From: Aquatica leii
Lineage: Eukaryota; Arthropoda; Insecta; Coleoptera; Lampyridae
Assembly (NCBI GenBank): GCA_035610365.1
Contig: CM069433.1
Span: 171,694,882 to 171,758,881, forward strand
DNA length: 64,000 nt
Direction of reading: 5' to 3'
Position 1 is the stretch's first letter. Each line of letters begins with the position of its first letter. Below the pieces are notes generated by a model that saw only the letters and a program-made list of their open reading frames with translations, did no database searches and was not told the origin of the DNA. Shown piece by piece: positions 1-11,384 of this stretch. The translations under genes were made by a program, and so were the position numbers.

Positions 1-480
1 CGTTAAAAGTGTTTACCGTTAGTAATTTTTTACTCGCCTCATTGACTTTCAATTGCAAGTAAGCACTAGTTAAGTCCAACTTACAGACGACTTGACAACC
101 CACGAGTTTATGGAAACCATCGTCAGGACGTGAAATAGGGTATTGGTCGACTCTTATTTTCGGGTTTAAAGTGGTTTTAAAATCGACGCAAAGATGGAGT
201 TTTCCGTTCTTTTTGGGAACACAGACTAAAGGACTAGCCCACTGACTATGTCTCATTTTGGAAATGATATTTTGTCGTTTGAGGACCTCAAATTCGCTAG
301 CGACTTCAATTCGAAGCGCATAAGGAACATCATATGCTTTGTGAAAGACCGGAGACTCTTCTGCTTTTAGGCTGATGTGAACCAAAAACTTATCTATCGG
401 TATTTCATTATCAACTTTAGAGAAAGCCCGCGGATGTTTATTAGACAACTCTTCTACTATTTGAGAATTGTGGTCCCGCT
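1..480 (-). pseudogene. Ty3/gypsy reverse transcriptase, N-terminal part
   Basis: Translating the minus strand gives a continuous frame from about 470 to base 1 with the standard RT blocks in order: SPLVCVPKKNGKLHLCVDF (block 2), DQYPISRP, and LDLTSAYLQ (53-80), which carries the first catalytic aspartate. The YxDD box would lie beyond the left edge of the window. The frame within this piece is intact, although upstream gag is frameshifted, so the element as a whole is inactive. Confidence 0.85.
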
Positions 481-686
481 ACTAATATTTGATGTAATAT
501 CGCCGAAAGCCAAGATGGATATAAAATACTCAGCAAATGTCTACCTAAAATAGCAGGACATGACACATTTTTAACGAGTATTAAATTTAGCTCTTTTGAA
601 TGAATTAAAGGGCTTAAAGAAACTTTGACTAATAACGACCTACTGATCTTTAGTCCAGGTCTACTGACAGCTACCAATTGACCCAA
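441..686 (-). pseudogene. Ty3/gypsy region between Gag zinc knuckle and RT (protease/linker), broken
   Basis: An 81-residue open stretch contains LNLILVKNVSCPAILGRH, which matches the usual linker (L-x-V-V-K-x-x-G-P-x-L-L-G-R) just before gypsy reverse transcriptase. It ends at a stop at 441, and the reverse-transcriptase frame begins in a different frame around 480, so a frameshift lies at about 450-480. No intact protease active-site triad (D-S/T-G) was found between this piece and Gag; that segment is degraded. Confidence 0.6.
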
Positions 687-805
687 GAATGGATTTACAA
701 TAACTTACGATACAATTCGAAGTAAACTCGATCCCATAGGTGTTTACATATAAAATAACTGTTAAAGGATCTGAAAAACAATCAGACATAACATTACAAG
801 CGACA

Positions 806-1720
806 TTAATAAATAATTGACTGTTTCTCGTGCAGAATTATGCTGTATGACTTTTCCTTCCGCACGTGAAACACTTCACGGTTTTTTGTAGGACAGTTTT
901 CTGGTTGATGTTTTGAAAAACACCGAGAACAACTTTTGAACCAAGAACGAACGGACGACTGGTCTGACTTAGGACGATGTGCACTCTGGAAACGATTTCT
1001 TTGAATGCTGCACCCAACGATGCATTCTCTGGTTGTGGATACCGGTTTTTTTTTTGTGTCTACAAAGACTTCTCCTGATGTCACATTACTAGTTGCAGCG
1101 TTACTGAGTTGAACCGAGCTTTTCATGATCGTGTCCATGTCAAGAATGATCTTACAAGCTAAATCGAGTAATAGCGTTTCATCTTCCGATAGTAATTTTC
1201 TAGTCATAGCTGTATTTTGAAGACCACAGACTAGTTTATCTTGCAATGCTTTGTCTAAAAACGAGTCAAATTGACAGACTCTTGGTAGACGATATATGAT
1301 CAGACAGTAACTCTCCGGTTTGCTGATTCCGACTAAAATACTTAAAACATTCAGCAATCGTGCAGGATTTTGCAGCAAACTTGTTTTTTAAACATTTCAT
1401 ACACTCTTCAAATGAGGTACTTTTTACTTGTCTTGGACTTAAAGACTTACGTAACAATTTATGTTTCTCTGATCCAATAATCCATAATCGACTAACCTTC
1501 TCTGCATTCCTGATCTTTGACACTTTAAAGTATAATTCCAGCCTTTCCAAAAATAATTCAAAGGACTCGACAGACGGTTCAAACACAGGTACTAAAAAAT
1601 TATTTGTTTGAAAAATGACTTGAGGTTTTTTAGAGTTTTCCCTATTTGTGCTTGCGACGGCGGCCGCTGTTGCTCCAGTTGCCGTAATGCACCACTTTTT
1701 TAAAGATTCTACGTGTTCCT
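806..1720 (-). pseudogene. Ty3/gypsy Gag (capsid plus zinc knuckle), broken
   Basis: Gag would form the capsid of the retrotransposon particle. The capsid-like part (1266-1586) contains FEPSVESFELFLERLELYF, typical of insect gypsy-type Gag. The next fragment (806-1378, another frame) carries DKLVCGLQNTA and LLSEDETLLLDLA, followed by a Cys/His cluster (CSRCFSKHQPENC) that matches a retroviral zinc knuckle. The two fragments overlap in different frames, so at least one frameshift separates them. A region upstream of 1586 (to about 1720) reads as a Gln-rich N-terminus but contains stops. Not functional. Confidence 0.8.
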
Positions 1721-1740
1721 AGAGAAGATCCAGTAACACT

Positions 1741-4666
1741 AATATTTATTTATATAAACACTAATATACATTTTAGAATAAGATCATTATGTTTAATTGG
1801 TCGTTTACGTCAAAATTCCATTCTTCTTAACTTCCTCTTTCAAACCAACTTCTTGTTATTGTAACTATTAATATACAGGGAGTTTCATAACAATATGTAC
1901 ACTTTTTTTTGAAAATTTTCTCCTCGATTTCATTAGGTTATAACCGAAATATGACATATTGAGCTAATGTTGTCATATCGACTAACCCCTATATTTGTGC
2001 GCTTCGATATTGCTTTCCCCTTTAGTAAATCAGTAAAAATTATTATTTTTAACGTATGTTGCTTTCCCTTCAAGATATGGATTTTTTTTCATAAAAATAT
2101 CGGCAGTATTCGAACCTAGATTATATTTGTGAATTCATTTTAAATTAAAAATAAAATATCTAATAAACTGTTAATGCTAGAAAATTGTTGTATTTGAATA
2201 AATTGTTAGGCAGAATTATCTCTATAAGAAAAAAAGAAAAAATAATTAGAATAATTTAGATACGTCCAAAATTATATAAGAAAAACTGTGAAAAATGGCC
2301 ACCCACTTTCGGTTTTTTTTATCAGACACACACAGACACCCCAAATTTTTTTGATTTAGGAGATCTTGAATCGTAAAATTATGCAAAAAAAATTTGAAAA
2401 AAGATTTCGATCGCTATACTTTCCTTATAGAAAAGTAAAAATTGTTGATACGTTAAAAATGCTTGTAATCAATTAACTGTTAATAAATTTTGCTGATATA
2501 TGATTTAGTATTATTATTTAGTAAACTTTTTAGTAGTAGACAACTATAAAACGTCAACTATAGACAGTTGAGTCGTATTGACCCGAACGCAATAAGTGTA
2601 ACCTAATTGTAAACACAATAGGAGGGTTAAAAAGTAAAAACATATAAAAGCTGTTTTTTTCTCTTTTTTTGGCTGTAGAACTATAATGTGTAATACATTG
2701 TTTAATTTTTAATATAAAATTTTACCGAACACAAGGTGTTTCTTTTTTTGTGGCTTTATAAAAAAAAATTAATTTGATGATGGTTTTTTGGAGATGAAAC
2801 GTCGAATAAAAAATTTGAAAAGGTTATTAAAAAGTAGCAATGACAAAGAGCTGTTAATTTTTTCTAAACTTTTAAGACAAATACAAAAATTAAAAAAATC
2901 TAAGATTTTAAAATTTTTTGGAAAATTTAAAAATTGATTAAACTAAATAAAATGAATTTTTGCGACCTGTATGTAGACATGCTTTAACCAACTGAACTTT
3001 TTCCTAATTTAAGCGCCCTGTATCTTTTACCGTTTACAAGATCCCCATTCTTCTTATCTTGGAAATTCAAAATTCAGCAATTTAATTAATGTGCACAGCA
3101 AGAGAAATGTAATAATATATCGACCTAAGGCAATTAGTGGTAACACATAATTAATGTGTTGAATTCTACGCATATAAAAATTATCATAATCTATAAAATG
3201 TAGTAAACATGCTACTGCAGGGGTAATTTAGTAGGTTACTACTATCTAAAAATGCGTTTAATAAAATTTAAAAAAAATTAATCAATATTATGACAAACAC
3301 AAAACAAGAATTTAAAAACAAAATTTTTGTTGAAATTGTTGTAGTAAAACTAGGTTGTCCGTAAAGGTAGATGCGTTTTGCCATAATTAAAGTTCTGCTC
3401 TGTTATAATACCAGTCAATAGTTGTATTTATAAATAATTTAAATCAATATACAAAATTATGTTTTACACTGAGTGATTTTAAAATTCAACGCTAAAGAAA
3501 TATAAATAAAATGACATAAATTTGAATTGATTACACAACATTTTAAGATACGCTTTTCTAAAACTGTTCCTGTTTTATTAAAAACATTATAATTAAATAG
3601 CATTTTGTTCAGAATTTAATTAAACTATACAGTTAGCAAATAAATAAAATAAAAGTTCCCCCTACGACCACCACCGAACGTAGTTCGTTTAGTAGCTATT
3701 ATTAAAAAACGTAGTTGCAGACGATAAGTAGATATAATTACATTAAACGTAATTATCCCTAATATAAAAAATACTAATAAAAGCGTTTACTGATATATAA
3801 AAAACAATAATTACGTAATAAACGAATGTACTAGAATTAAGTAAACGTAAAAAACGTATCTTCTTAATTTAATAAAAATCTAAAATGTATTAACTAAATT
3901 ATTGTTAAACAATTTAAATTCAAATTTTCAATCCATGAATATATTTATATAAAATTATTCAATGATAAGACTCACAAAAAGATTACAAAGTATAAATAAA
4001 AAACAAATTATTTTTAACGGTTGTTTTGTGTCAATCCTGTAAAATGACTTTTACAGAATCTACGTCACTTTGTATTTTATGTTTTACTTGTCTATTTCCG
4101 TAAATGTAAGGTAAAAAGCTTTAATACTAAGAAGTTGTAAGAAAGTTTGCGAGTATTGCTTAAATCGTAACTTTGTTTTAACAGCGACGTTTATATTCAC
4201 AATAATAAAATTTATCTATTGTGCAAAATAAGAAAAAGTTTTGTACTGTAACTTTTTTAAAAATGCTTTTTAAATAATTCTATTGCAGCTTCACAATCTA
4301 ATTAATAAAAATCAATTTTTAAACCATAATTTTATAACAAAAAATGCTACACAACTTTCTATAAACTATATTTCGGCTGATAACGTAAGAATCTGTATAT
4401 GGAAAAATTAAAATTGCTTACCAACTAAGAAAAGCTCTCTGGTATACGCTGACACTTACCTAAAACAAAATATAACATTAGATTTGTTTTCAAAATAAAT
4501 ATAAATTGATAAACATTATGCTAATATTACTATTATGTATCAAGATTTTATTTAGATATAAAACAGCAGTTTTTTTTGTTTTTGTTAAATAAAAAAAAAT
4601 TTAATTACTATTTTTTTTATTTAAAAATTACTAGTTATGCTAATACTACTATTAATCTACTAAATA
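1741..4666. other. Gene-free AT-rich stretch
   Basis: About 2.9 kb with no ORF, RNA gene or recognisable transposon protein. Poly-A/T runs are frequent. A motif TATACAGGGAGTTTC at about 1872 and a CGCCCTGTATC at about 3014 resemble the TATACAGGG ends common on insect mariner-type repeats, in inverted orientation. The similarity is too short to call an element. Confidence 0.4.
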
Positions 4667-4787
4667 CAGTGGTCTGCATGAAAATCGGCCCTGATACCAT
4701 TCTTGACGATTCTTATGTAAAATGACCTCCTGAATCCAAAAATAAGCTCCGTTTTTACCCATAACCCACCTATTTTGGGGGGACCCC
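4667..4787 (+). repeat. Left terminal inverted repeat
   Basis: Pairs with 7103-7234 in inverted orientation. Identity is high at the outer 12 bp and again over about 70 bp around TTCTTATGTAAAAT. Small indels are present, as expected of an old copy. Confidence 0.85.
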
Positions 4788-5269
4788 GTTTTTATTTTAT
4801 TTTTTGCATTTTTTTTAGAATTTTAACTTATAGCCGTTAAACATCCCGAAGCAGTTAATAAAATTTATCCCAAAGTATATGGCAAAAGTTTTGCTATAAA
4901 ATGTATATAGAAACAACAATAAAATACAAATATATAAGAACAGTAAAAAAATATCAATAAACCGTTAAGAAGATTCACTGCACGACGCTGGCGATCTCAA
5001 TACCACATGCAGGTTTGAACAGGAATTTTTGACAGGCTTGAACTTGCATTACTCTTCTCATTATAGTATATTACATTGTTTGCTTAACTGCTTCGATCAG
5101 TACATCTATAGCTGTTGCAGAGTTAACTTGTCGACGTTTTAAACGTGCTGGATTTTGTGTTCATTTTTGTTCATTTGTGTAAAACAGTAAAACTACTTTT
5201 ACTCCGAATTTTTTCAAGTGACTAAGTGTGATTTGTGGTTAATGTCGGGCGTTGAATTACTGTTTAATT

Positions 5270-6941
5270 ATGCCACGCGAGTGTAAAAATGATCCCGATA
5301 GCTTCTGCTATGTCTGCGGGGAATTAATTTTAAAAGCGTAACGAAAACTTCTTTCTCCGCTTGTTAAAACAGCTTATAAATTGTACTTTAATTGTCAAGT
5401 TGGCGACTAGGACAAGACTTGGGCTCCATCAGTTTGCTGTACGACTTGTTACAGTATTTTGACCAAATGGCTCAAAGGTACCCGTAAATCAATGTCATTT
5501 GCTGTGCCCATAGTTTGGCGTGAACCTCGCTGTCATCTTACAGATTGTTACTTTTATATTTCTTCCACCGTCGGGTTTTCCAGCAAAAGTAAGCATACAA
5601 TTCAGTATCCCAATATTCCGTCAGCTCTAAGACCTGTTCCTCATTACGATACTTTGCCAATCCCAGAGCCCCCAAACACTTATACTCTAGAGCCAGAAAT
5701 TGATTTAAAAGGCTCTGAGCCACAACCTGAGGCTTCGAATGATACGTTCAATGATGATGAAGATTATTCCGCAGATTTACTTTTCTCGGAAAGCTCACCT
5801 CCTCGCTCAATCGGAATTAAATGATCTTGTCAGGGATTTGCAGTTACCCAAGGCTAAATCTCAGCTCCTAGTATCGCGACTTCAACAGTGGAATCTCTTA
5901 TATAGAAAAGGGAGTAAAAATATCTTCTTATAGGACCTGACAAGCAACCCTGAAATGTCTTTTCTCAGAAGATGAAGGTTTAGTGTTCTGCCCTAATGCA
6001 AATTTATTGATGACAGAGCTACAGATGCCATGTGACCCAGACAAATGGAGACTGTTTATAGACTCATCAAAAACAAGCTTAAAAGTTATCCTGTTGGCAA
6101 ATGGGAATGACTTCCCATCAGTTCCAGTTGCATACTCTGTTGATATGAAGGAAACGTACAAAAACATCTTCAGAATCCTTGATAAAATTAGTTATCATGA
6201 TTATAAGTGGAAACTTTGCGCTGACTTAAAAGTTGTTGCTCTACTCACGGGTCTGCAATCAGGATTCACAATATATTGCTGCTTCCTTTGTGAATGGGAT
6301 AGCCGAGCCCGAGATATACATTACATCGTACGGGACTGGCTACTGCAAGAAAATCTTATTCTTGGTCGCCCATAATCCTTTGGTTCCGAAGGAAAATATT
6401 TACTTACCAGCCTTACACACCAAACTTCGATTGATCAAGCAGTTTGTGAAAGCAGTGGACAAGACAAATGGCGCATTTCAATTTTTGAAAACTAAATTTT
6501 CTCGTCTTAGCGAAACTAAAATCAAAGAAGGCGTTTTTGTTGGTCCCCAGATTAGACAACTCTTCCAAGATTCGACGTTTATTGAATACCTAAATCGAAA
6601 AGAAAAACGAGCTTGGCTTGCATTTCAAAACGTTTGTAAGAACTTCCTGGGTAACCACAAAAGTGAAGATTATGTCGCTCACGTCGAGGAACTGCTTTTA
6701 GCATACAATGACATAGGATGTAACATGTCTCTTAAAGTTCACTTCCTTCACTCGCATCTGGACTTTTTCCCTGAAAGGAGCACTCTCAGATGAACACGGG
6801 GAACGGTTCAATCAAGACATCGCTAAGCTGGAGAAGAAATTTTCAGGGAAGTGGAATGCAAGCATGTTGGCGGAGTACTGCTGGTTTTTGAAACGAGAGA
6901 GCTGTACCTCAGGGTATAAAAGGAAAGCAAGCACCAAGTAA
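5270..6941 (+). pseudogene. Repeat-borne DDE-like transposase, broken by stops and frameshifts
   Basis: The start is the ATG at 5270 (MPREC..., then CYVCGE). In-frame stops lie at 5339-5341 (TAA) and 5408-5410 (TAG). Frame shifts occur near 5790, near 5930-5945, between 6233 and 6375, and near 6775. The last frame ends at a TAA at 6939-6941. Recognisable blocks in order: KWLKGTRKSM, PIVWREPRCHLTDCYF (normally with a paired Cys; here the second is Tyr), SELNDLVRDLQLPK, KWRLFIDSSKTSLK, CADLKVVALLTG, FLCEWDSRARD, NMSLKVHFLHSHLDFFPE and DEHGERFNQDI. I recall this arrangement from a large family of unnamed arthropod and cnidarian repeat proteins. The conserved D (FIDSS), D (ADLK) and E (EHGERF) are candidate catalytic residues. 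That role is inferred and is supported by the flanking inverted repeats. Confidence 0.75.
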
Positions 6942-7102
6942 CGATGAATATCTTTTTATTTATTACTGTTTAAAGCTAAAATAGTTCTTTTTCCCATTTA
7001 AATTAAATTCATGTTCATATATTTATTATTATAATAATTATTATTATCGTTCGATAAATAATTTATAATTAATTTATCGAAAAGTGGTAAAATTAGAGAT
7101 TT

Positions 7103-7234
7103 GGGGCTCCCTCGAAAATGGTGGGTGTAGAAGAAAACGGAAGACATATTTGGATTCAGGACGTTATTTTACATAAGAATAACCCGGAATAGTGTCAGGG
7201 CTCGATAACAAATATTTTTTTTTGCAGACCAGTG
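7103..7234 (-). repeat. Right terminal inverted repeat
   Basis: Reverse complement of 4667-4787 with small gaps. The outer end reads TGCAGACCAGTG. Confidence 0.85.
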
Positions 7235-7398
7235 ATATTAGTCGTATCATACCGAAATTTCGGAATTGATCCTTTCTCACGTAATATATGAGTTAAGCAA
7301 CCAACGCTTTATTAAAACCTACATGTATTGATGGTAAAGTTGTTTATTCACTTAATTTTACAAAAACATTTAAAATAAGCTGAAAAAAGCTTAAAGCT

Positions 7399-8293
7399 TT
7401 AGTCGTAACAGTTGCTGCATACTCTAACACGGTGTTCATTGCCAACGTTGCTTTTGCGTGTCTTACAAATCAGCGTACTCTACATTTAGACACAATGAAC
7501 AACTCTTTCTCTTGACGTCAGTTTCTTTTTGAATCTTCGACGGACCAGAAATTTCTATAAAATGCTTCACTTCTTTTAAAACACTGTTTTGCAGGTTGAG
7601 ATTTGTATACCTCTTCTGCATATGCAGTAACGCCAGCTCCTTGGCTAAATCTTTAAAGAATGCTCTCTGTTTGTGAGTCATTCCTTAATTTTAATTTGGA
7701 TGTTCCTAAAAGGCGTACAGAACTGATTCAACGACGATTTTGAAACAAAAAGCTAATGGACAACGTCTAGTTTGCCTCTGCAAAAATATTTTGTTACCAT
7801 CTGATCGATTACATCTGCTCTATCTTTCGTTTTGTTATAATATATAAGTGTATCAGGCTTCTTCTTGGCGCTATTGGTAATAGACATGTGATGCATGCTA
7901 CTTAACAAAATTACACATTTATTTTTCTTATACGGGTAGCTCACCATAGTAACGTTGTTTCTAAAACAAAACATTGAAGAACGAAATGAGCGATCTTTAG
8001 ATGGTTGGTAGTTCATTTGGAATGTTTAGTTTGTTTTGCCTTAGTTTTGCCGACAACTGGCATGTGCTTTTCTAACAAAAAGATAGCTAACAATACATTT
8101 GGAAAGAAATTATTTATTGTAAGGTTGAACTCAAAGTTATAAACACTTAGGACTAATGTCAGAACACTTTAAAGTTCTAAATTTTGTGCGGTTTTTCACC
8201 AGGTTGGCGTTTCACATAAATCATGCCATCAATATCGTATCCGGAGCTAGATTCACACATCCAAAATAACTTGTAGCCATATTTTGCAAGTTG
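7399..8293 (-). pseudogene. piggyBac transposase, 3' two-thirds, broken
   Basis: piggyBac transposases cut and paste at TTAA sites using three aspartates. On the minus strand the pieces appear in the right order: LAKYGYKLFWMCESSSGY (about 8293-8230), MPVVGKTKAK (about 8075), VILLSSMHHM and YYNKTKDRADVIDQM (8016-7753), then the C-terminal tail (7681-7463) ending in a Cys-rich zinc finger, KRKSCSLC..., which continues after one frameshift as CKTRKSN...RVRVCSNCYD with the stop at 7399-7401. Several stops and shifts separate the blocks. The N-terminal half may lie in 8300-9720 but is not recognisable. No flanking TTAA and terminal repeat pair was found. Confidence 0.8.
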
Positions 8294-8347
8294 ACTAGAT
8301 ATACTATACAATAACCAACAAGCTGTTACGTTTTGATTAAGTGTAAT

Positions 8348-8665
8348 ACACGTCTTACATTTGTAACAGTTAAATTTTAACCTGCAATTCTTTTCGACTA
8401 ACGGATAGGCAACTTTACCACTTTACCACTGCCCTTGAGAAATTTGCTTGAGTTTTATGCTGTCAGATACTGCAAGTTCTAGTTCATTTTCGAAAAACAT
8501 TTCCGGTCAGTTTTGATTTTTGTCACGTCCAGTACGGTATGTGTGTCGGCGTTAATACGCAAAAGGATTGGTAAGAGAATGAGATTTTGTCATCAATCAA
8601 CATCTGGCTTATAGATGCTTTTCTTTTAGTAAAATCTGAAACCAATCTTCTGGATGTGTGAGTCA
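8348..8665. repeat. Dispersed repeat, copy 1 (partner at 58866-59115)
   Basis: About 300 bp here are clearly similar to 58866-59115 in the same orientation. Both carry TTGTAAC(A/G)GTTAAATTTTAA, CTTGAGAAATTTG, ACATTTCCGG, TTTTGATTTTT(G/A)TCACGTCC and CGCAAAAGGATTG. The minus strand encodes short Cys-containing stretches (NCRLKFNCYKCKTC) that could be part of a piggyBac-like protein, but I cannot place them. The copy lies directly upstream, in the minus-strand sense, of the piggyBac remnant. Confidence 0.7.
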
Positions 8666-8766
8666 AGGGACTACTCACAGATATATTCCTGATCAGCACA
8701 TATTGTAGGTTAGTATTTAGACGTGGTGAACGTTGTATTGAAGTGCAAGCTATTTCTTGTTATTTT

Positions 8767-8983
8767 AGCTTCTATGGCGTACTCTGGTAATTAAACTTCT
8801 ATGGCGTACTCCGGTAATTCAGTTTCTATAGCAGATTCCGGTAATTAAGTTTCCACGGCATACTCATGTAACTAAGCTTGTACGGGATGCTCCTGGAATT
8901 AAGACTGCTATGACATACTTCTATGATTAAACTTTTATGACATGCTTCGGTAGTTCAGCTTTGATGGCGTATCCTTGTACGTA
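8767..8983 (-). repeat. 27-bp minisatellite, eight diverged units, reads as a nonapeptide repeat
   Basis: Units start at 8767, 8794, 8821, 8848, 8875, 8902, 8930 and 8957. All are 27 bp except the sixth (28 bp). The first two are AG/ACTTCTATGGCGTACTC-T/C-GGTAATT. On the minus strand the better units translate to LPEYAIE(V/A/T) repeated every nine residues, with several junction codons now TAA. Either a repetitive protein once lay here or the period is a multiple of three by chance. Confidence 0.8.
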
Positions 8984-8989
8984 AGTAGA

Positions 8990-9780
8990 GGTGATCTAAT
9001 TGCATAGCAGTGCTTCCAAATTTTTTTGTCACCTCCTCTACATTACATATTTTTCAATAAAAAGGCCATAGATATAAAATGTTATTTCTAATTTGCCAGT
9101 TTGAAAACGCGTATTGCGAGATTTCGTATAATCAAAATTATATTTTTTTGTTTATCCGTATTAGGAAACTGACATAGTTGCTCGATATATAGGATTGGCA
9201 ATTTCTTGAGAAAATAGTTTGTGCATAACGTCGTAGTACGAATTTCTTGTTAACCGACATGTTTCGATTTTTCTGATTTATTACGATACATTCGTTTACC
9301 TAGCAAATTCGTACAGTTTACGATTTCTTGTAAAATTGCATCAATCATAAGCAACTGCAAATTTTTTTAAAATGTAGAACTTATGCGCTTTTTTATCAAG
9401 TCAGAAGGGCGACAAATAATATTGTGTTTTCGTACTTTGCTTGCTGTTAACCGATCTGTATTTTAGTCTAAACCACTGGGAGCAATATAACGTAGTCGAG
9501 AAACTGGCAAATTGTCAGCTGCGGATGTGTTAAGAAGAACGTTCAATCCAATATTACGATTATGACTGGCACTTATATATTTCTTGAAATAATTAATATT
9601 GCTTCCTTCTCCTAAATGTTTGTCTGCATTATCTTCTGATTTAACTTCGCTTTTACCGGACACAGTTTCTTCAAAGTCATTATCACATTGAATTTTTGTC
9701 CGTTTAACGCCATTCTAACTGTAAGAAAACATCTCGCCAACTGAGAGAAACTAAATGCGTCTTTCTAAACAAGCGCTTAT
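8990..9780. other. No recognisable gene; one unassigned minus-strand ORF
   Basis: The only open frame of note is 9463-9663 (minus, 66 codons), hydrophilic and acidic at its start (SEVKSEDNADKHLGEG). It could be an N-terminal leftover of the piggyBac gene downstream, but no motif shows this. Confidence 0.3.
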
Positions 9781-11128
9781 ATGCCATTCTGAATATACAG
9801 TGTTACGTAGAAAAACTGGAAAATAAAACTTTCCTGAATTGAAGTAACATAAACGAGGTTTTGCCGGTGCTCAGTGAAGATGGGTGTGGATTATACTCAA
9901 AATTCCGCGACCGTTTGGAAAGCTTGAAAGTAAACGAAAACAAAAGTCAGAATCAAAGAGCGCCAGAAAGGTGTAAAACTCAAATAGACTACAGACCTTT
10001 GCTAACCACAAATCCGCTCCAAATGGATACACCCAAATGGAACTTACCTTAAGAGTGTATCACACGAAAATCTGTAACCTTAAAATTCATATACACAAAA
10101 GCTGACTGAATAAAAGCTTTGTTTCATTTAACAATTTACATTTATTACATAATTCAAAATTTAAAAAAATGGACAAGCCAGTAAAGTATGAATTACATTA
10201 AATTTGAATCAAGTTAAAACAACTATAATTTTAAATTAAACAAAAACAAAAAACAAACAACAAAAATGAATGCAAAGAATAACATTTATAATATATATAA
10301 TATATATAATAACAGGTTACCCTGAAATTATCAACAAAATGAAAATAATTTAAAAAAAACTTAATTACATTTTTATAGAATAATATAACGCACGGTCGTG
10401 TTCGCATTAATAGAAAAAAATACATACTAACAATATAAAATAACTGTTTAAAATAAAACAAAAATGGAAAATGTTAATACTATGGTATTAATAAATTTTT
10501 CTGGTTTAACGTCGATAAAACACTTTAAACGTTGGTTACATATCGTCTTTTAATTTTTGTTGTTTAATAATAAAAATAATTTAAAAAAAACCAATTAAAA
10601 TTACCATAAACACTATAAAATGTTTAGGAAATGAACAAAAGATTCGATAACTAGCAGTGAACTCTTATCATAATTAATTTTAAATCTTTTCAATCACTGT
10701 ACTCGCGAATAAACAGCTTAGTTGGTAATCAATAAACACCTTAAAACTTTGTTGGTAGACGGATTTCTGGTAAGCTTTAGTCCAGTTGACAAAATTTCGA
10801 TAGGGAACCTCAACCATTCAACAAGTTACCGTCGGAAGATTTTCAATAAGCCGCTACCAAGGCAAAGATAAAACCGTGCCGCACAACTAAAAGATCACGA
10901 TTCTAAATTACGTAAAAATAAAACTACACACGTAAAATTTTTAAAAGCTGTACATTTTACGAACTAAGAGAAACAAACCTCCACTTACTGCATAACTTCC
11001 GCGGATACCTTCAAATTTCTTAAGTTAACGTGAATTACCCAAACAATCCCAAAGTACACAAAACGAATAAAATCAACTCGAATACCGGGTCTTTTACAAA
11101 GAAATCGCACAAACTCAAACGACGAAAG
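9781..11128 (+). repeat. Non-coding dispersed repeat, copy A
   Basis: Similar to 33690-35335 (copy B) and to the split copy C on the minus strand. Shared landmarks include GAAGTAACATAAACGA(G/A)GTTTTGCCGGTGCTCAGTGAAGA near the start, CACGGTCGTGTTCGCATTAA at 10391 (CACGGCCGTGTGCGCATTAA in copy B), a block around 10828 (ACCGTCGGAAG, then CTACCAAGGCAAAGATA), and GAATACCGGGTCTTTTAC near 11081. The last block corresponds to the terminal inverted repeat of copy C, so A runs to about 11128. The other terminal repeat is missing at the left. No coding capacity; the small ORFs inside do not align between copies. Confidence 0.75.
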
Positions 11129-11384
11129 CCAACAAACTATCTAACGCAACGGGTTCGTAATTTTCAATTTATTTGTCTCAAAATATTGATCTTTTTTCAG
11201 TGTTTTATCAGAACTTTTATGCTGACATTTTTTGCTGGTATTGATGCTATAATTTCACCTTGTAAACTAAATAACCTGTTGATCAAATGCACGGATTTTG
11301 TTATCATTTGAATATTGTTATAAACAACCATAGTACAAAATTATGTTAAAAAAAAACACAGCCACCATCCTATAGCAAAACTGA

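Larger units (their letters stand above)
1..1740 (-). mobile_element. Ty3/gypsy LTR retrotransposon, decayed, cut by window edge
   Basis: Gag, pre-RT and reverse-transcriptase coding remnants follow one another on the minus strand, reading from about 1720 down to base 1. The rest of pol (RT palm, RNase H, integrase) and the far LTR would lie left of the window. Several frameshifts and stops separate the fragments, so the copy is dead. No convincing LTR or primer-binding site could be placed to the right of 1740. Assignment to the Ty3/gypsy class rests on the gag region, a zinc knuckle and the RT motifs. Confidence 0.85.
4667..7234 (+). mobile_element. DNA transposon with ~120-bp terminal inverted repeats
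   Basis: Bases 4667-4787 and the reverse complement of 7103-7234 align over their length. Both start CA(G/C)TGGTCTGCA and both carry TTCTTATGTAAAAT followed by CTGAATCCAAA. A single broken transposase-like gene (5270-6941) lies between them. ATA flanks both ends (left ...aaATA, right ATAtta...), a possible 3-bp target duplication, although three bases may be chance. CACTG-type termini with a 3-bp duplication would suit the EnSpm/CACTA group, but the encoded protein is of a different kind from the one at 41.8 kb and the superfamily is unassigned. Confidence 0.85.

Noticed and set aside
1872..3025. TATACAGGGAGTTTC near 1872 and CGCCCTGTATC near 3014 as ends of a small mariner-type element
   Set aside because: The inverted match is under ten bases and there is no clear TA duplication or internal similarity to the mariner relic at 13 kb.
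7051..7080. Near-perfect 30-bp AT palindrome as a regulatory hairpin
   Set aside because: Lies in AT-rich 3' sequence of a dead transposon; expected by composition.
10231..10461. Minus-strand ORF rich in Phe/Tyr as a membrane protein
   Set aside because: Produced by AT-rich composition within the non-coding repeat; no conservation in the other copies.
11030..11311. 93-codon ORF as a gene
   Set aside because: It spans the end of repeat copy A and flanking DNA, and the frame is not conserved in copies B or C.
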